Shown here in pieces: positions 23,255-34,140 of a stretch of DNA of 64,000 nt. The notes beneath the pieces are model-generated. The model ran no database searches. It worked only from the letters and a program-made list of their open reading frames with translations, and was not told the DNA's origin. Origin of the DNA: Boswellia sacra (taxonomy: Eukaryota; Streptophyta; Magnoliopsida; Sapindales; Burseraceae). Each line of letters opens with the position of its first letter. The stretch's first letter is position 1. The stretch covers positions 248,001-312,000 of the forward strand of contig SNVD02002289.1 in assembly GCA_013180625.2 (NCBI GenBank). The letters run 5' to 3'. Made by a program: the position numbers and the translations under genes.

Positions 23255-25206
23255 CTTAGACTTTGCTAGTCCTCGAGCAACCACAACGATATGAAAACAA
23301 AACTAAATCTAAATAGAATCAAAGAAAAAGTAAAACACACAAATGTTTTAACTTGCAAATAGGCCTCAAAGATTGTACTTAATTATAACCCAAGGAAAAC
23401 TTCAAAATAATGCATTTGATCAAGAATCTCATTACAAAGATTAGTTTCGCTCTACTTCAATTCCTCAAGTGTTTGTGTGTAGAGCCATTCTCACCTAATC
23501 ATTTGTAACCTGGATGAGTTTATGCACAAAAATGAATCATATTTAATAGTGAAGATTTGCGTATAAATGAACTCCATAGGCTTGCTTTTCAAGTCACTCT
23601 CCACTAATGTAGACAAGCACAACACTAAGGATCAAGTAGGGCTTTATTAAGCGTGTAACGTTTGGCTTGGGTGAAGGTATGATAAAGGATAATAATTTGG
23701 CTCAAATCACCCACAACCACATAAATCATTCAAGGCAAAGTAGAGCTCAACCCTATAACACAACTTTATTTCAATTCACCAGGTTACTCCCCCAAACTTA
23801 TTTAGAACACTCAAATCTTTTTTTTTTTGTAGAAAACAAAAGAAAACTACACTCCCACACTTTGTTGTTTCATTCTTTTTAAGAATACTCAAGGGTATAG
23901 ATCTCTTTTTCTTTTTTTTTTTATTACACTTCCCCTCCCCCACACTTAAACAACGCATTGTCCTCAATGTGTAAGTACGTGGACAAGAAGTGTAGATTAG
24001 TTTTTTTTTTCTTTTTTTTCTCTTTTTTTTTTTTTTTACAAACACAATAGAACCCACTTGCATTGCTCATGACACAATCAAACCTCCTCTAACTTCCCAA
24101 AACCAGAACAGAGCTCAAAATGTAATCGTGAATGATCTACATGCTCATGGGTAAGGGATAAACTGTTTTGGAAAAAAATTCATTTGAGGTTAGGAAATCT
24201 TTTAGTGAGTTAACAAGGAAAAAAGCTTACAAAGGCTCAAAAGGTAACTAGGGATCAATTTCAGTGAAGGGTGACTATTAAGGCTCAAACGGTCCAAAGA
24301 TGGCCTAAATCATTTCTCTAATGTTGCACAGTCTAGGATTTCGCCTCGAGTGACCATCAAACAAGTTCTAGAATTCATTGGAATCTAAAGAAACACTTAA
24401 ATTACATAAACTTTCTCTAAGTAAACAAATAACTTAGTGATAATGGCTTAGTGCTCAATGTTGCGCAAGGAATCAAAGGCAAAGCGAAAACCAATAAAAA
24501 TTTCAAGCACATAGATCCATGCATCATTTATCATTTTCCAAGAGCTATTCTAATTAATTCAATCATTATCTTATCATCGACCCACAAAATGTAAGAAAAG
24601 AGGTACGTGGCGTTGTTACACCTGAGTCAAGATTGTATATTTCAACAATCCTTAGGACCAGTAGCCCGCAGACTTAAGGTTTTCAGGCTATATACCTTTA
24701 TTATGAATAAACAAAACAAGAAACAAGACACTTCAAACAACAAAAAATAAACAAACTACCAAGTTATATAAGTAGAATGCGTTTCAAGGGTTAAGGAAAT
24801 CCCATATTATGCCATTCTCAAGTTTTTTCCACAAATTTTGTTTTTTTTTTTCAGAACTGATAAAGACAAAAAACACATAACAACTCTAAATTACATAAAA
24901 CTAAACCTACTCATAAACTAACAAAGTCCAGCAATCAGGAAACAAAAACAAGTTAGTTAGAATGGGTCTAAAAAGTTTAGAAGTTAGCCTCCTTATTCAG
25001 CCATTATGGATCAAAGAGATCCAGAATGCGTTTCAAGAGGACTTAAACTTTTTAAGCCACCACTCTAAAAGCTAAGATTAGAAAATATTACCTGGGGCGA
25101 AAGAAGTAACCTGAAAAACAAATCTCAAAAGAAATAACATGAAAAATCTCAAATAAACACAATAAAAAGAAAGCAAATAAAAGTGAAGCAAACCAGCATA
25201 TAAAGA
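23255..25206 (-). other. Non-coding 3' region of the element
   Basis: About 1.95 kb between LOG and the 3' LTR, with T- and A-rich runs (23818-23828, 23908-23922, 24000-24038) and no supportable coding frame. The local frames (for example 23776-24063) are lysine-only runs from homopolymers. Confidence 0.55.
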
Positions 25207-25856
25207 TTACAGATGGAGCGCTAAATCCAGTTTACGCCTTTTATTGCCTTCTGCAAACCAATCTATCCGAGCTATTGTTGGATCAGGCGAATAGACGAAT
25301 TCTTGCAGTTTGTCAATTAACTCCCCTGCAGTTGAAGCCGTAACCAGGATTTGCCTCGCCGACTGTGAGATGAAGTTTTTTCTACTACTTGATCAAGAAA
25401 AGACAACAAACCATCAAAAAAATTATTGACATTTAACAAACCAATGGGTTTTCGGTGGATGTTTAGCTGTGCCCAAGAGGTGATTTGAAATATCTCCTCT
25501 AATGTACCATAACCACTGGGCAAAGCTATAAATGCATCAGATTTAACAACCATATGTGCAATACGCTCATGCATGCTAGAGACCTATAACTCTTCCCCTA
25601 TTGTGTTGCCTATGATATCTCGTACAACTAATGGTTTTGGGATAATGCCGAGAACTTTGCTCCCTCCCAAGGACTCAGCTGTCGACAGACACCCCATTAA
25701 CCCAAGACTACCCCCTCCATAAATCAAATGAATACCCATCGCAGCTAATGTCCTACCAAGATCAAGAGCTGCTGTTGTAAACTCTCCATCTTTACCAAAT
25801 TGCGATCTACAAAATACGCATATATTTCGGAATCGCCGAATTGGTGTTTTCTCCAT
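25207..25856 (-). pseudogene. LOG-like: LONELY GUY (LOG) cytokinin riboside 5'-monophosphate phosphoribohydrolase, intronless, inactivated
   Basis: LOG enzymes release active cytokinin bases from their riboside monophosphates. This copy covers the whole protein: start MEKTPIRRFRNICVFC, LIYGGGSLGLMG (residues 45-55), VLGIIPK (68-74), MHER (95-98), then [13 protein letters not shown] (109-121; consensus PGGYGTxEE, here PSGYGT). [18 protein letters not shown] follows. In a shifted frame come [15 protein letters not shown] and DPTIARIDW, with a stop at 25207-25209. The length, about 216 residues, matches the family. Lesions: in-frame TAG at codon 91 (25584-25586), a 1-base loss near 25375-25381, and CGS changed to CRS near residue 17. 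There is no intron, whereas plant LOG genes normally have several. It lies inside an LTR retrotransposon in the same orientation as gag. Confidence 0.9.
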
Positions 25857-26060
25857 TTCTACAATTGCTCTAACCTTGTGTAAGACAATGATGCACGTTA
25901 GGTATTATGCTTTTCAAGGGCAAGACAGATTATAAGAATGACATTTGAAAATATGGAGAATGGATATATACACACGTAAAACTCTCAGATTTAACACATA
26001 GAGACATAATTTCGGTGGGGTTGCTCGATGCGGATTTATCGCCTCGAGATTTGAAAAAAT

Positions 26061-26190
26061 AGATATGCTTTCGGTGGGGTTTGACAAAACCTCCATACTT
26101 GTTTACCACATGTGCATGAAAAATGGAGATATACTTTCGGCGGAGGTTGACGAAACCTCCACACTTGTCTCCACGTGTGCTTATGACGTG
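26061..26190 (-). repeat. Two tandem units of about 66 bp between LOG and ORF X
   Basis: Units start at 26061 and 26127 (AGATATGCTTTCGGTGGGGT and AGATATACTTTCGGCGGAGG). Both contain GACxAAACCTCCAxACTTGT and CACxTGTGC. A weaker third copy (TTTCGGTGGGGTTGCTCGAT) starts near 26012. This is leader-like sequence upstream of LOG on the minus strand. Confidence 0.75.
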
Positions 26191-26344
26191 GGGTAGTCAT
26201 ATGGTTTGTCAAAAAGAAAACTTGAAATTAAAACAAACAAAATCAACAAACAACAACAACACAAAAACAACATTGATAATTAGATCAAACGAAATAAGAA
26301 AAAAAAATTCGACAATAACAACACACATTAAAATATACAAGTAG

Positions 26345-26957
26345 TTGTGATTGTGGCTCACATCTTCCTCTGGTTTTACGTCCAGTAACGGCTGAAACGC
26401 CTTCTATGAGTCGGGGATTCGCTTCCCATCCAGTTTTCTTATAAACTGGCAAACAGGGTCGTTTTTAGTCAGATTCCCTAGACTATAACACTGCAATTCA
26501 TCACGAAATTGTGTCCATAGATTAAGCAATTCGCGCTGAACAAGTCCACAAGAATGTGACTCGAGAGTTAACAAAACATTATCCAGCGACTCATACTCAG
26601 ACCATTCTTAATAAATGATAGTTTATCTTCTCTATTCCTGGACGCAAAACCTAATGAACGACAAGTCTGGTTACAATTCCATCTAGCACATTTATAACAT
26701 ACTTGTAATCTCTTCGCTCTTCGCCTCTTGGCGTAGTAGCTCTTTCCTAGATCAGGCATGTATTTTGCTAGATTAATATCAGGCTCACCGGTCAATCTTA
26801 CCTTGGCTTCGATAAGCCATCGGATATCCGCAGGCAGATTTAGGAGCATCAACGCCCAAAGTCTAGTCATCCGTACTTTATAAATTTTGAACACAGCATT
26901 TTGAGGAAGTGAAGGGAAATATTTACGAAGGTTTGACAGAAAGATATCGGCATCCAT
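26345..26957 (-). pseudogene. ORF X: unrecognised Cys-rich protein carried by the element
   Basis: The open frame 26957-26568 (129 codons) starts MDADIFLSNLRKYFPSLPQN. It has a basic stretch (YYAKRRRAKRLQ) followed at once by CYKCARWNCNQTC, a CX2CX4CX3C pattern that could bind zinc. After a frameshift near 26590 the protein-like text continues: SLDNVLLTLESHSCGLVQRE, LLNLWTQFRDELQCYSLGNL, then a TAG at 26403. I do not recognise the family and claim no function. It lies between the gag/protease part and LOG, in element orientation, where some Athila elements have an env-like ORF. It could be an element ORF or a second captured host fragment. Confidence 0.5.
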
Positions 26958-26999
26958 TGAAGAGGAGAAAAGAAGAGCTAATACCGATAATGCGATTGA

Positions 27000-27499
27000 G
27001 TTTGTTTTTCTCTAAGATATGCACGTTTCAAACCTTCAAGCAATGACTTCAGCTCCCGTTTGGATGTTTCCTCAAGCTGTTGCACAAATGAATTCGAAGT
27101 ACGGAATAATTAAATTAAACAAAAGGAAGGAAAAGAAAAGAGCAGAAACGAAACTAAAGACACATAAAAGAGATAAAAAAACAACCAAAAACCCCAAAAA
27201 TTTTTAGGCCCCCAAAAAAAACCAAAAAAAAAAGTCAAAAACAAGTAAAAAAATCTAAAAACAAATAAGACAGATGGCAAAGAGAGATAAAACCTGATCA
27301 ATTTGATGGCCTACGAAAGGAATCTCCTCGAGACACAAAAATCGTTCATTATTACCTATTTTATTTTTCTGTTCTTTTATTTATTTTTCAAAAACATTGG
27401 GTTGCCTCCCAATAAGCGCTTGGTTTAACGTCCTCAGCCTCGACGTTGGTCCATCATGGGAGGGTCCAATCTCCGCTGTGGCTTCTCTAGTGGGCTTGA
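27000..27499 (-). other. Element leader after the pol break
   Basis: A/T-rich homopolymer runs at 27180-27250. A block at 27399-27421 reads, on the minus strand, AAGCGCTTATTGGGAGGCAA. From memory, this sort of motif recurs downstream of pol in Athila-type elements. No coding. Confidence 0.45.
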
Positions 27500-28591
27500 T
27501 CATTTTCCAACCAAGAATTTGTTGCTGCATTGGCTGGGCCTTGGATTTTTCAATCGCACCCAATAGCTATTTTGTGATCCTCTAAGTACTTGGACGAGTT
27601 TCTTCTCTTCTTGTAGTGGTGCAAGGCCCATTTCTATTTTAACTGGCAAAGGATCATTCTTATCCAAGAATCCATGCTTCAAATGATCTGGAAGAGGCTT
27701 AAGCTCCAAGGTAAGGGCTTTCATCATAGAAGGCAGAAGTTTCACATTAGATAAAGGAAATTGAATGCACGAAACATCATACCTATTTGTGGTTATAGCT
27801 ATGGTCTCATCTAAGCTTGCCACAGCTTCCTCCATTTCTTTGGACACTTGTATCAACCTTCTTGATTCCTTGGAATTTTTTGTCCCTATGTGCTCACTAA
27901 AAGCCACTTCCAATCCATCCTTGCGAGTTAACTCAAAATGTTGTTGGGGCAAAGAATCAATAACATCAACTGCAAAAACAGAATGCAAGTCACTAAGGTA
28001 CCTCATTGCCTCAAAAATATTGAAACGGATCACCTCGCCATCAAATTCCATGGTGAGAGTGCCATCATGAACATCAATCTTAGTTCGAGCAGTTTTCAAG
28101 AATGGTCTCCCTAAAAGAATCGGTGTTGGATTAGGAGATTTCTCATCCTCCATTTCAATAACATAGAAGTCTGCTGGGAAAACCAATTGATTCACCTGCA
28201 CAAGCACATCTTCCACAACTCACTTGGGATATGCATTAGAACGATCAGCAAGTTGAATTACAATACCAGTTTCCGCAAGGGGTCCAAGATTCAACGAAGC
28301 ATAAATAGAATATGGCATGACATTAATAGATGCTCCTAAATCTAACATAGTCCTTTCAAACTTGGTTCTACCAATGGTGCATGGAATGGTAAACGTACCT
28401 GGATCTTTGCATTTCGGAGGAATTTTCCTTTGTAGTACAGCCGAAACATTTTCCCCTACACTTACTTTCTCATTTTCCTTCAACTTTCTCTTGTTGATGC
28501 ATAACTCCTTGAGAAATTTTGCATAACGAGGCACTTGCTTTATAGCATCCAAAAGTGGTATATTTACCTCAATCTTGCGAAAAGTTTCCAA
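27500..28591 (-). pseudogene. Athila-type protease region, pol truncated after it
   Basis: The frame 28591-28220 contains the aspartic-protease motif LDLGASINVMPYSIYASLNL (the Athila form, DLGA in place of DTGA). It is interrupted by a stop just before 28216 and continues as VEDVLVQVNQLVFPADFYVI with ILLGRPFLKTA, the second conserved protease block. The C-terminal part (LELKPLPDHLK, LPVKIEMGLAPLQEEKKLVQ) is the linker that precedes reverse transcriptase in related elements. The reading then shifts and stops near 27545. No RT motif follows. Confidence 0.85.
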
Positions 28592-28597
28592 GATTTC

Positions 28598-30158
28598 CTA
28601 TTCTTGTTCCTCCTTTGATTTTGAAAATCTGCTAGGAAATGGTGGAGGAGTAACATAAGAAGGAATTTGAGTTTTAAGATCTACCTTAGAAGATGATGTT
28701 TTGTTCATGGTGGAAGTGGTGTCATCCCCTTCATTAGTTTGTGACTTTTTTTGTGGGACTTGTAATTGCTTTCCACTTCTCAAAGTTATTGCACTAGCAT
28801 TCTCTCTTGGATTGATCACTGTCTGAGAAGGTAATTTTCCTAAGCTTTGACTCTCGAATTTGCTCATGTTAGTAGCCAATTGTCCCATTTGATTTTCCAA
28901 GTTTTGGATACTTGCCCTAATTTCCTGCTGAAATTGCATTGTGTTAGTAGCAAGTGTTTTAACAATGTCCTGGAGAGCCATACCTGAGTTTTGTGGAGCT
29001 AGTTGTGGTGCTGGTTGTGGTTGCATTTGAAATGGTTGCTACACTCTTGGTTGATTGAAACCTGGTGACCAATTTGGTATGGCATTTGAGGCGATTGGTT
29101 GATGATTACTGTAACTTTGGCTTGGTTGTCTTCGAAATCCACCCATGGCATTGGCTTGTTCCGTATCTCCTTCGTGCAAAGTTGGACACATATCGGTTGG
29201 ATGCTTCGTGGTAGAACGTACTCCACATACATAAGATTGATGCATATGTCTTGCAGCCATTTTTTTTTACAAGAGAGGTAAGCTCAAAAAGTTGTTGTTC
29301 AATGTTCGGGGTACTCACCTCATTAACTCTCCTCGGTAGTTATGGCTCAAATTGGCCGCTAAATTGTTGGGAGTTCGCTGCCATGTCGCTAATCAAATGT
29401 CTTACAACTTCCTGTGTTTTATTAACTAGTGCTCCACCACTAGCAGCATCAATGATACTACTTTCCATTGGTAGGAGACCCTCATAGAAGTATTGAATTA
29501 GGAGTTCATCACTAATTTGGTGGTTTGGATAGCTAACACATAACCTTTTAAATCTCTCCCAATATTCATGAAGTGATTCTCCATTATGTTGTCGAATGCC
29601 ACTAATATCTTTTCTAATGTTTATAGCTTTCAAAGTGGGAAAGTATTTCTCTAAAAAGAGTTTACTTATCTCATTCCACGTGGTGATGGTAGCCGATGGT
29701 AGATAGTATAGCCAATCTTTCGCCGAATCTGCTAATGAGAATGGGAAAGCTCTCAATTTTATTTGCTACTCAGACACGCCAGTTGGCTTCATACTTGAGC
29801 ATACCACATGAAATTCTCTGAGGTATTTGATAGGATCCTCTCCTGTAAAACCATGAAATGTAGGCAAGAGACGAATTAGTCCAGATTTAAGCTCAAATTC
29901 TACCTCAAGGTTGGGATTTATGCACAGCGGTTGTTGATCAATAATTGGAGCCGCTAACTCCTTAAGAGTCTGATTGTTTTGCATCACCATTACTTCCGAT
30001 TCAGATTTGATTGAACTGCAAGAGGATGGAAGGGAAGTATGTCGTGCAAGCTTAAATTCTGGAGGTGGAGTTGAAATTGACCGATTTAGTCTTAAATTCG
30101 AGGATTGGAGAAACTCTTTAATTCGCTTAAGTCGCTGATCCGCTTCTCCCTCGGACAT
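28598..30158 (-). pseudogene. Athila-type gag, broken by stops and a frameshift
   Basis: Starts MSEGEADQRLKRIKEF. Typical capsid text follows: LIRLLPTFHGFTGEDPIKYL, then LRAFPFSLADSAKDWLYYLP, then SKLFLEKYFPTLKAINIRKD. In-frame stops fall at 29766-29768 (TAG where CAG is expected) and 29340-29342. A frameshift near 29260 breaks the zinc-knuckle region (CGVRSTTKHPTDMCP). The C-terminal part (29026-28598) includes NLENQMGQLATNMSK and the PPPFPSRF linker. This would be the structural protein of the retroelement particle, but it cannot be made from this copy. Confidence 0.9.
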
Positions 30159-30240
30159 AAAAGCCTAAACACAAAACAATCAGAAATAAAAATCTAGAAC
30201 TAACAATAAAAACAGAATAACAAATCGATCAGAAAATCAA

Positions 30241-30258
30241 TCCCCGGCAACGGCGCCA
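30241..30258 (-). other. Primer-binding site, tRNA-Asp type
   Basis: Minus strand reads TGGCGCCGTTGCCGGGGA, six bases inside the 5' LTR end. This is the tRNA-Asp-complementary site typical of Athila-lineage Ty3 elements. Confidence 0.9.
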
Positions 30259-30264
30259 AAAACT

Positions 30265-31697
30265 TGATGCGTTCGAAACTAGCAAGTATACTAGTCGCAC
30301 AAGTAATAAAGTGATGAGTAAGATATCGTTCCCACGAGGATTGATTCTAATTAATTTGTTATTCGAAAGCAAAAACAGAATAAATGGGGGGTTTTGTTGA
30401 TTGATTAACTAGATGAAAAACTGAATACGAAGGCAAATAAAGAATAACACAATGCAAACTTAATTGAAGTGAGAATTAATCAATGATAGAAATCTGGTTA
30501 AGGGATCATTCTCCACCACAAGATATGGATTTGCGAATTAATCATAGAATTGTCATCCAGTTACACCATTGAAATTATCAACCGTAGATAACAACAAGCT
30601 CTGTTATCCCAATCTTTCTTTACTTTGTTGTTAAATAAAATAAGCTCTTTATTTAATCTCTAACCATTAAACAACCTAGAACAAGCTCTCTAAATTTAAT
30701 TCAATATGAAGCATTACGATAAGAAAGATAGGTTGATCTAAGCAACAAATACACAAGCTCGGATTATTTAACTTAGGTTATATTCTCCAATTGCAATCTC
30801 TGATCACAATTTTGCTACCAATGATTAGAAATTCAAGACAATTACGGATCAAGATTTCTAGTCTAGCAATAGACAATATCCAGATTATATTCAGTTGGCC
30901 ACCCAAATACAATCCAGCAAGCAATCATAAGCATTAAACATGGGAAAATACAAGCAACTTCAATTAGAGAATTGGATAACAATTCTTGCACAATCAATTC
31001 ACAAAAACCATATCAAGGGCTTTGAAATCACCCTCAACCAATTCAGATTTAGTTACACATATTCAATCAGAATAACAAATACAATCCAGAGAAATTCCAG
31101 AATTGAAAAGGAAAGAAAGAACTTAGCAAATTCTTTGAAAATCTTCTTTGTAGATGAATCTTCTTGGAATTGTAGTTCCTCCTCTTTCAAAATCTTCTTT
31201 CTCCTTCAAGAACTCCAAGGGATGAGAGAAATCCAGAAATGCAGCCTCCTCCACGTTCTCCCCCTTTCAAGTTATGAAAATAAAACCCTAAAATGTGTTT
31301 AAATACTCTGCTACAGTAACCTGCTACAGTGTCCCGTATTATACATGCTACAGTGATTTGTGAAATTACATTTCTATACTTCTCACACTTTTTTGATTAC
31401 AACTTTTGGTACACTGAATGGATTTATAAACCGTAAATTTCTCCAGAAAATAGACTTCGAGGCTTTCCAACGGTATATAATATGTCGTCGGGTTCATTGT
31501 ATATCAATACAATTAAATCCGAGAAGATCACTGACTAGCAGAGGTGAAAATGAAGGGTTTTACTCCATTTTTTGTGCAAGTTGCTCCAAAACTCCTACAA
31601 ACATCAAAACCACACAAAAACATAAAAATACCAAGGAATATAGCAAAGAAACATAGACGAATTGATATGAAAGTAATACATAAATAGACACCTATCA
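30265..31697 (-). repeat. 5' LTR of the Athila-type element
   Basis: Direct repeat of 21816-23242 with TG...CA ends. Right neighbour is CAAAC (31698-31702), the target duplication. Confidence 0.95.
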
Positions 31698-32485
31698 CAA
31701 ACCACCGCTGAAGTTTAACTAATTATCATGCGAAAAGTCTCTTATGCAAATATATCAGCACGGTCCCTAACGTTTGTGTTTTAGCTTCATCCAGATCCAG
31801 CTAACGAATTCCGTTAGCTTTCAAATTAACATTTCGGGGTATTTTAGTCAAATGACATAATTTCATATCAGTAAATGTAAAACTAACCCTTGAGTTATCT
31901 CTTCTAAAAACTTCATTTCATATCACACAAGCATCACCATCCATAACTACCATAGCCACTATCACCACCATCAAATTCATTTAAATAAAAAAGTGCATGT
32001 CATAAGACTCCACAATGACAGCACCGAATTTTTCTCCACCATCAACACCCACCATCTCAACTCAATCACAAAGCGATTAAAAAAAAAAAGAATCAAATAC
32101 TCAAAATTAAATCCAGATTATTTCATCAATTATGTTTTTAAAAAAAAATATGCAGAAACTCTAAAACCCAAAACTGGCACACTCTTCTTTCTTTCTCCTC
32201 ACTAGCTTTTTCTTTAAAAATTTTCTCAATCTAAGAAAACATTCACAAGAACTATGTATTGAAATGAAGCAACAAAAATAAAGACAGAAAAAAATTCCCA
32301 AACTGAAATTTTATGAAGAACTAATGGCTGGCCATTATGATTTCTAAATCAATTGCAAACCCAAATTGATTTCAATAGAGCAGCAAATCAAACATCTTCA
32401 ATGCAACTCAATAACCCTTAACAATCTCTTCAATTTCTTCTTCATTTTTCTCAAAACAAAAGAAGAATAAATTATGAATCCTCAA

Positions 32486-32859
32486 CAAAACCCCACCCAA
32501 TTTTGATCAACCCCACCTTCCCACCATCAATATCCACCAGCGCCTCCACCGCCTCTGCCTCCACACCCGCCTCGACCACCCTCAGAGGCTGCAAGCTCGG
32601 CATGCTCTTCGACCTCTGTGCTCTATGATGCAAACCACACCAGCCCGGATGAAAGGAGCAAGGAGTAGTAGACAAAACCCCACCCGATTCTGATCAACCC
32701 CCCCTTCCTACCATCAATATCCACCACCCTCTCCACTGCATCTGCCTCCACACCCACTTCTACCACCCTCGCAGGCCGCAAGCTTGGCATGGTCCTCGAC
32801 CTCTGTGCTCTACAACGCAAACCACGCCAGCCTGAATGAGAGGAACAAGGAGCAGTAGC
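32486..32859. repeat. Two GC-rich tandem units of 187 bp inside the MULE
   Basis: Units start CAAAACCCCACCC at 32486 and 32673. On the minus strand both keep the same frame: RAQRSxxMPSLxPxRVVExG, then VDIDGxKxGLIxIGWGFV. They are much richer in GC than their surroundings. MULEs often carry captured gene pieces (Pack-MULEs). The source here is not recognised. Confidence 0.7.
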
Positions 32860-33235
32860 ACTAGCATATGGAGGAAGATTTTGAAGTGTTTATCACTGCG
32901 AAGCTTGCTGATGTAGCAAATCCCTAAAAGGAGGCTGGGTGCTACGTTTGGAGATTGAGAGGTTGGGGTGAGAGAGACAGTTGTGGGTGTGAAAAAGGAT
33001 TAGATTTTCGATGGCCAAAAAAAAAGAAAGAAGAATGATTATAAAAGTAAGGATAAATTGGTATTTTTAATTTTTTTCTTAGTTTCTATACAAATGGAAT
33101 CAGTTAGCTGGACCTGGACGAAGCTTAAATGCAAACGTTAGGGATTACGTTGATATATATTCGCATAAGAGGCTTTCCGCATGATAATTGACTAAACTTC
33201 AAGGGTAGTTTATGATATTATCCCATTTTGTTATA

Positions 33236-34140
33236 ATGATTATTTACATATTTTTATATAATTTATACAATATGCATACATATAATACTAAATAAGGGCA
33301 TATATCTCAAATGATTAGCTTGCAGATATTTTTAGTCATTAAAAACAAACAACTTAAAAGGCGATTGTTTTTTTTATCTGAAATCTGAATGTATTTGAAT
33401 TAAAACTGGAGTATGAATAGATCTAAATATATAAATCTGAATGAAATATTTGTTTTTATAATTTAAACATCTGAATTAAAATATCTGAAGTTAATATTTT
33501 TACACATATATCTTTATTGTTTGATTTTGTTTTCAATTGTGCTTTTTGATACATTGATAATATTTGTAATATTAATATTTTGAATTAATATCGAAGTATT
33601 TAAATTCTTATAATATTATAACTTAAAATATTTTTTTGTACTGTGGATGATTTTTTCTAAATTAGGAAAATAATGATTTATATTTTAATTATTTTAATTA
33701 ACAATGTAAATATGTATCGTTGTATTGTAAAAGTCACATATAAAAGGTAATAAATGAATTAGATAGGGAAACTTTTGAGAATTAAGGTTGATATGAACTA
33801 TTCAGACATTTGCATTAAGATAAAAACTAAAGATTTTAGTTTTTGTTTTAGAGAAAAATGTTTTAGATTAAGTCCTAAGTAAATAATATTAATAATAATA
33901 AAAGCATCATATAAAGAGATTTGAAGTTTGAAAATAAGTTAAATTCAGACTTGAGACCAAAAAAATAATTAAGTTAAATTCAGACTTGAGAATAAAAAAA
34001 TAATTAAGTTAAATTCAAATTTCAGAAAAAAATTAGCATCATTCAGACATTCGTATTAAGACCCATTTAGATTTTAGTCAAATTCAGACTCAGTCAGATT
34101 GCAGGTAAAAAAAAAAAAAGGACGGCCCCTAAGTAATTTT
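33236..34140. other. AT-rich spacer with a MITE-like segment
   Basis: About 33350-34130 has the wording of a hAT-like MITE: TTTTATCTGAAATCTGAATG at left, CAGACATTCGTATTAAGACC and GACTCAGTCAGATTGCAGGT at right. A tandem repeat lies inside. I could not place a target duplication. No gene. Confidence 0.4.
33936..34034. repeat. Tandem repeat, about 3 units of 35 bp
   Basis: AAGTTAAATTCAGACTTGAG followed by an A-rich tail ending TAATT, at 33936, 33971 and (diverged) 34006. Confidence 0.85.

Larger units (their letters stand above)
21816..31697 (-). mobile_element. Athila-type LTR retrotransposon carrying a LOG copy
   Basis: LTRs at 21816-23242 (3', 1427 bp) and 30265-31697 (5', 1433 bp) both run TG...CA on the plus strand and are nearly identical. 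By eye I count about 9 differences in the first 265 aligned bases. The 5-bp target duplication CAAAC is exact (21811-21815 and 31698-31702). The primer-binding site fits tRNA-Asp, and gag and protease are of Athila type. No reverse transcriptase, RNase H or integrase frame was found. The reading breaks off just past protease, where RT should begin (about 27540). The pol-distal part holds ORF X (26957-26345) and a LOG copy (25856-25207). The element is therefore non-autonomous as it stands. Confidence 0.92.
21789..33235. mobile_element. Mutator-like element (MULE), non-autonomous, split by an LTR element
   Basis: The outer element is 21800-33224, bounded by an 11-bp direct repeat ATTTTGTTATA (21789-21799 and 33225-33235). 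Long inverted ends match. The left end is GGATAATATCACAAAC at 21800-21815, continued at 31703 as CACCGCTGAAGTTTAACTAA. The complement of the right end is GGGATAATATCATAAACTAC then CCTTGAAGTTTAGTCAA. The match continues for over 100 bp, to AACGTTTG and CCAGCTAAC. Without the nested retrotransposon the element is about 1.54 kb. TSD length and long TIRs fit Mutator-like elements. No transposase seen. Confidence 0.8.

Noticed and set aside
23776..24063. Lysine-rich 95-codon minus-strand frame
   Set aside because: Produced by poly-T runs in the retroelement 3' region; no protein-like text.
26123..26344. 73-codon plus-strand frame in the Athila element
   Set aside because: Antisense to the element, low complexity (Asn/Thr/Lys) and overlapping the 66-bp tandem repeat.
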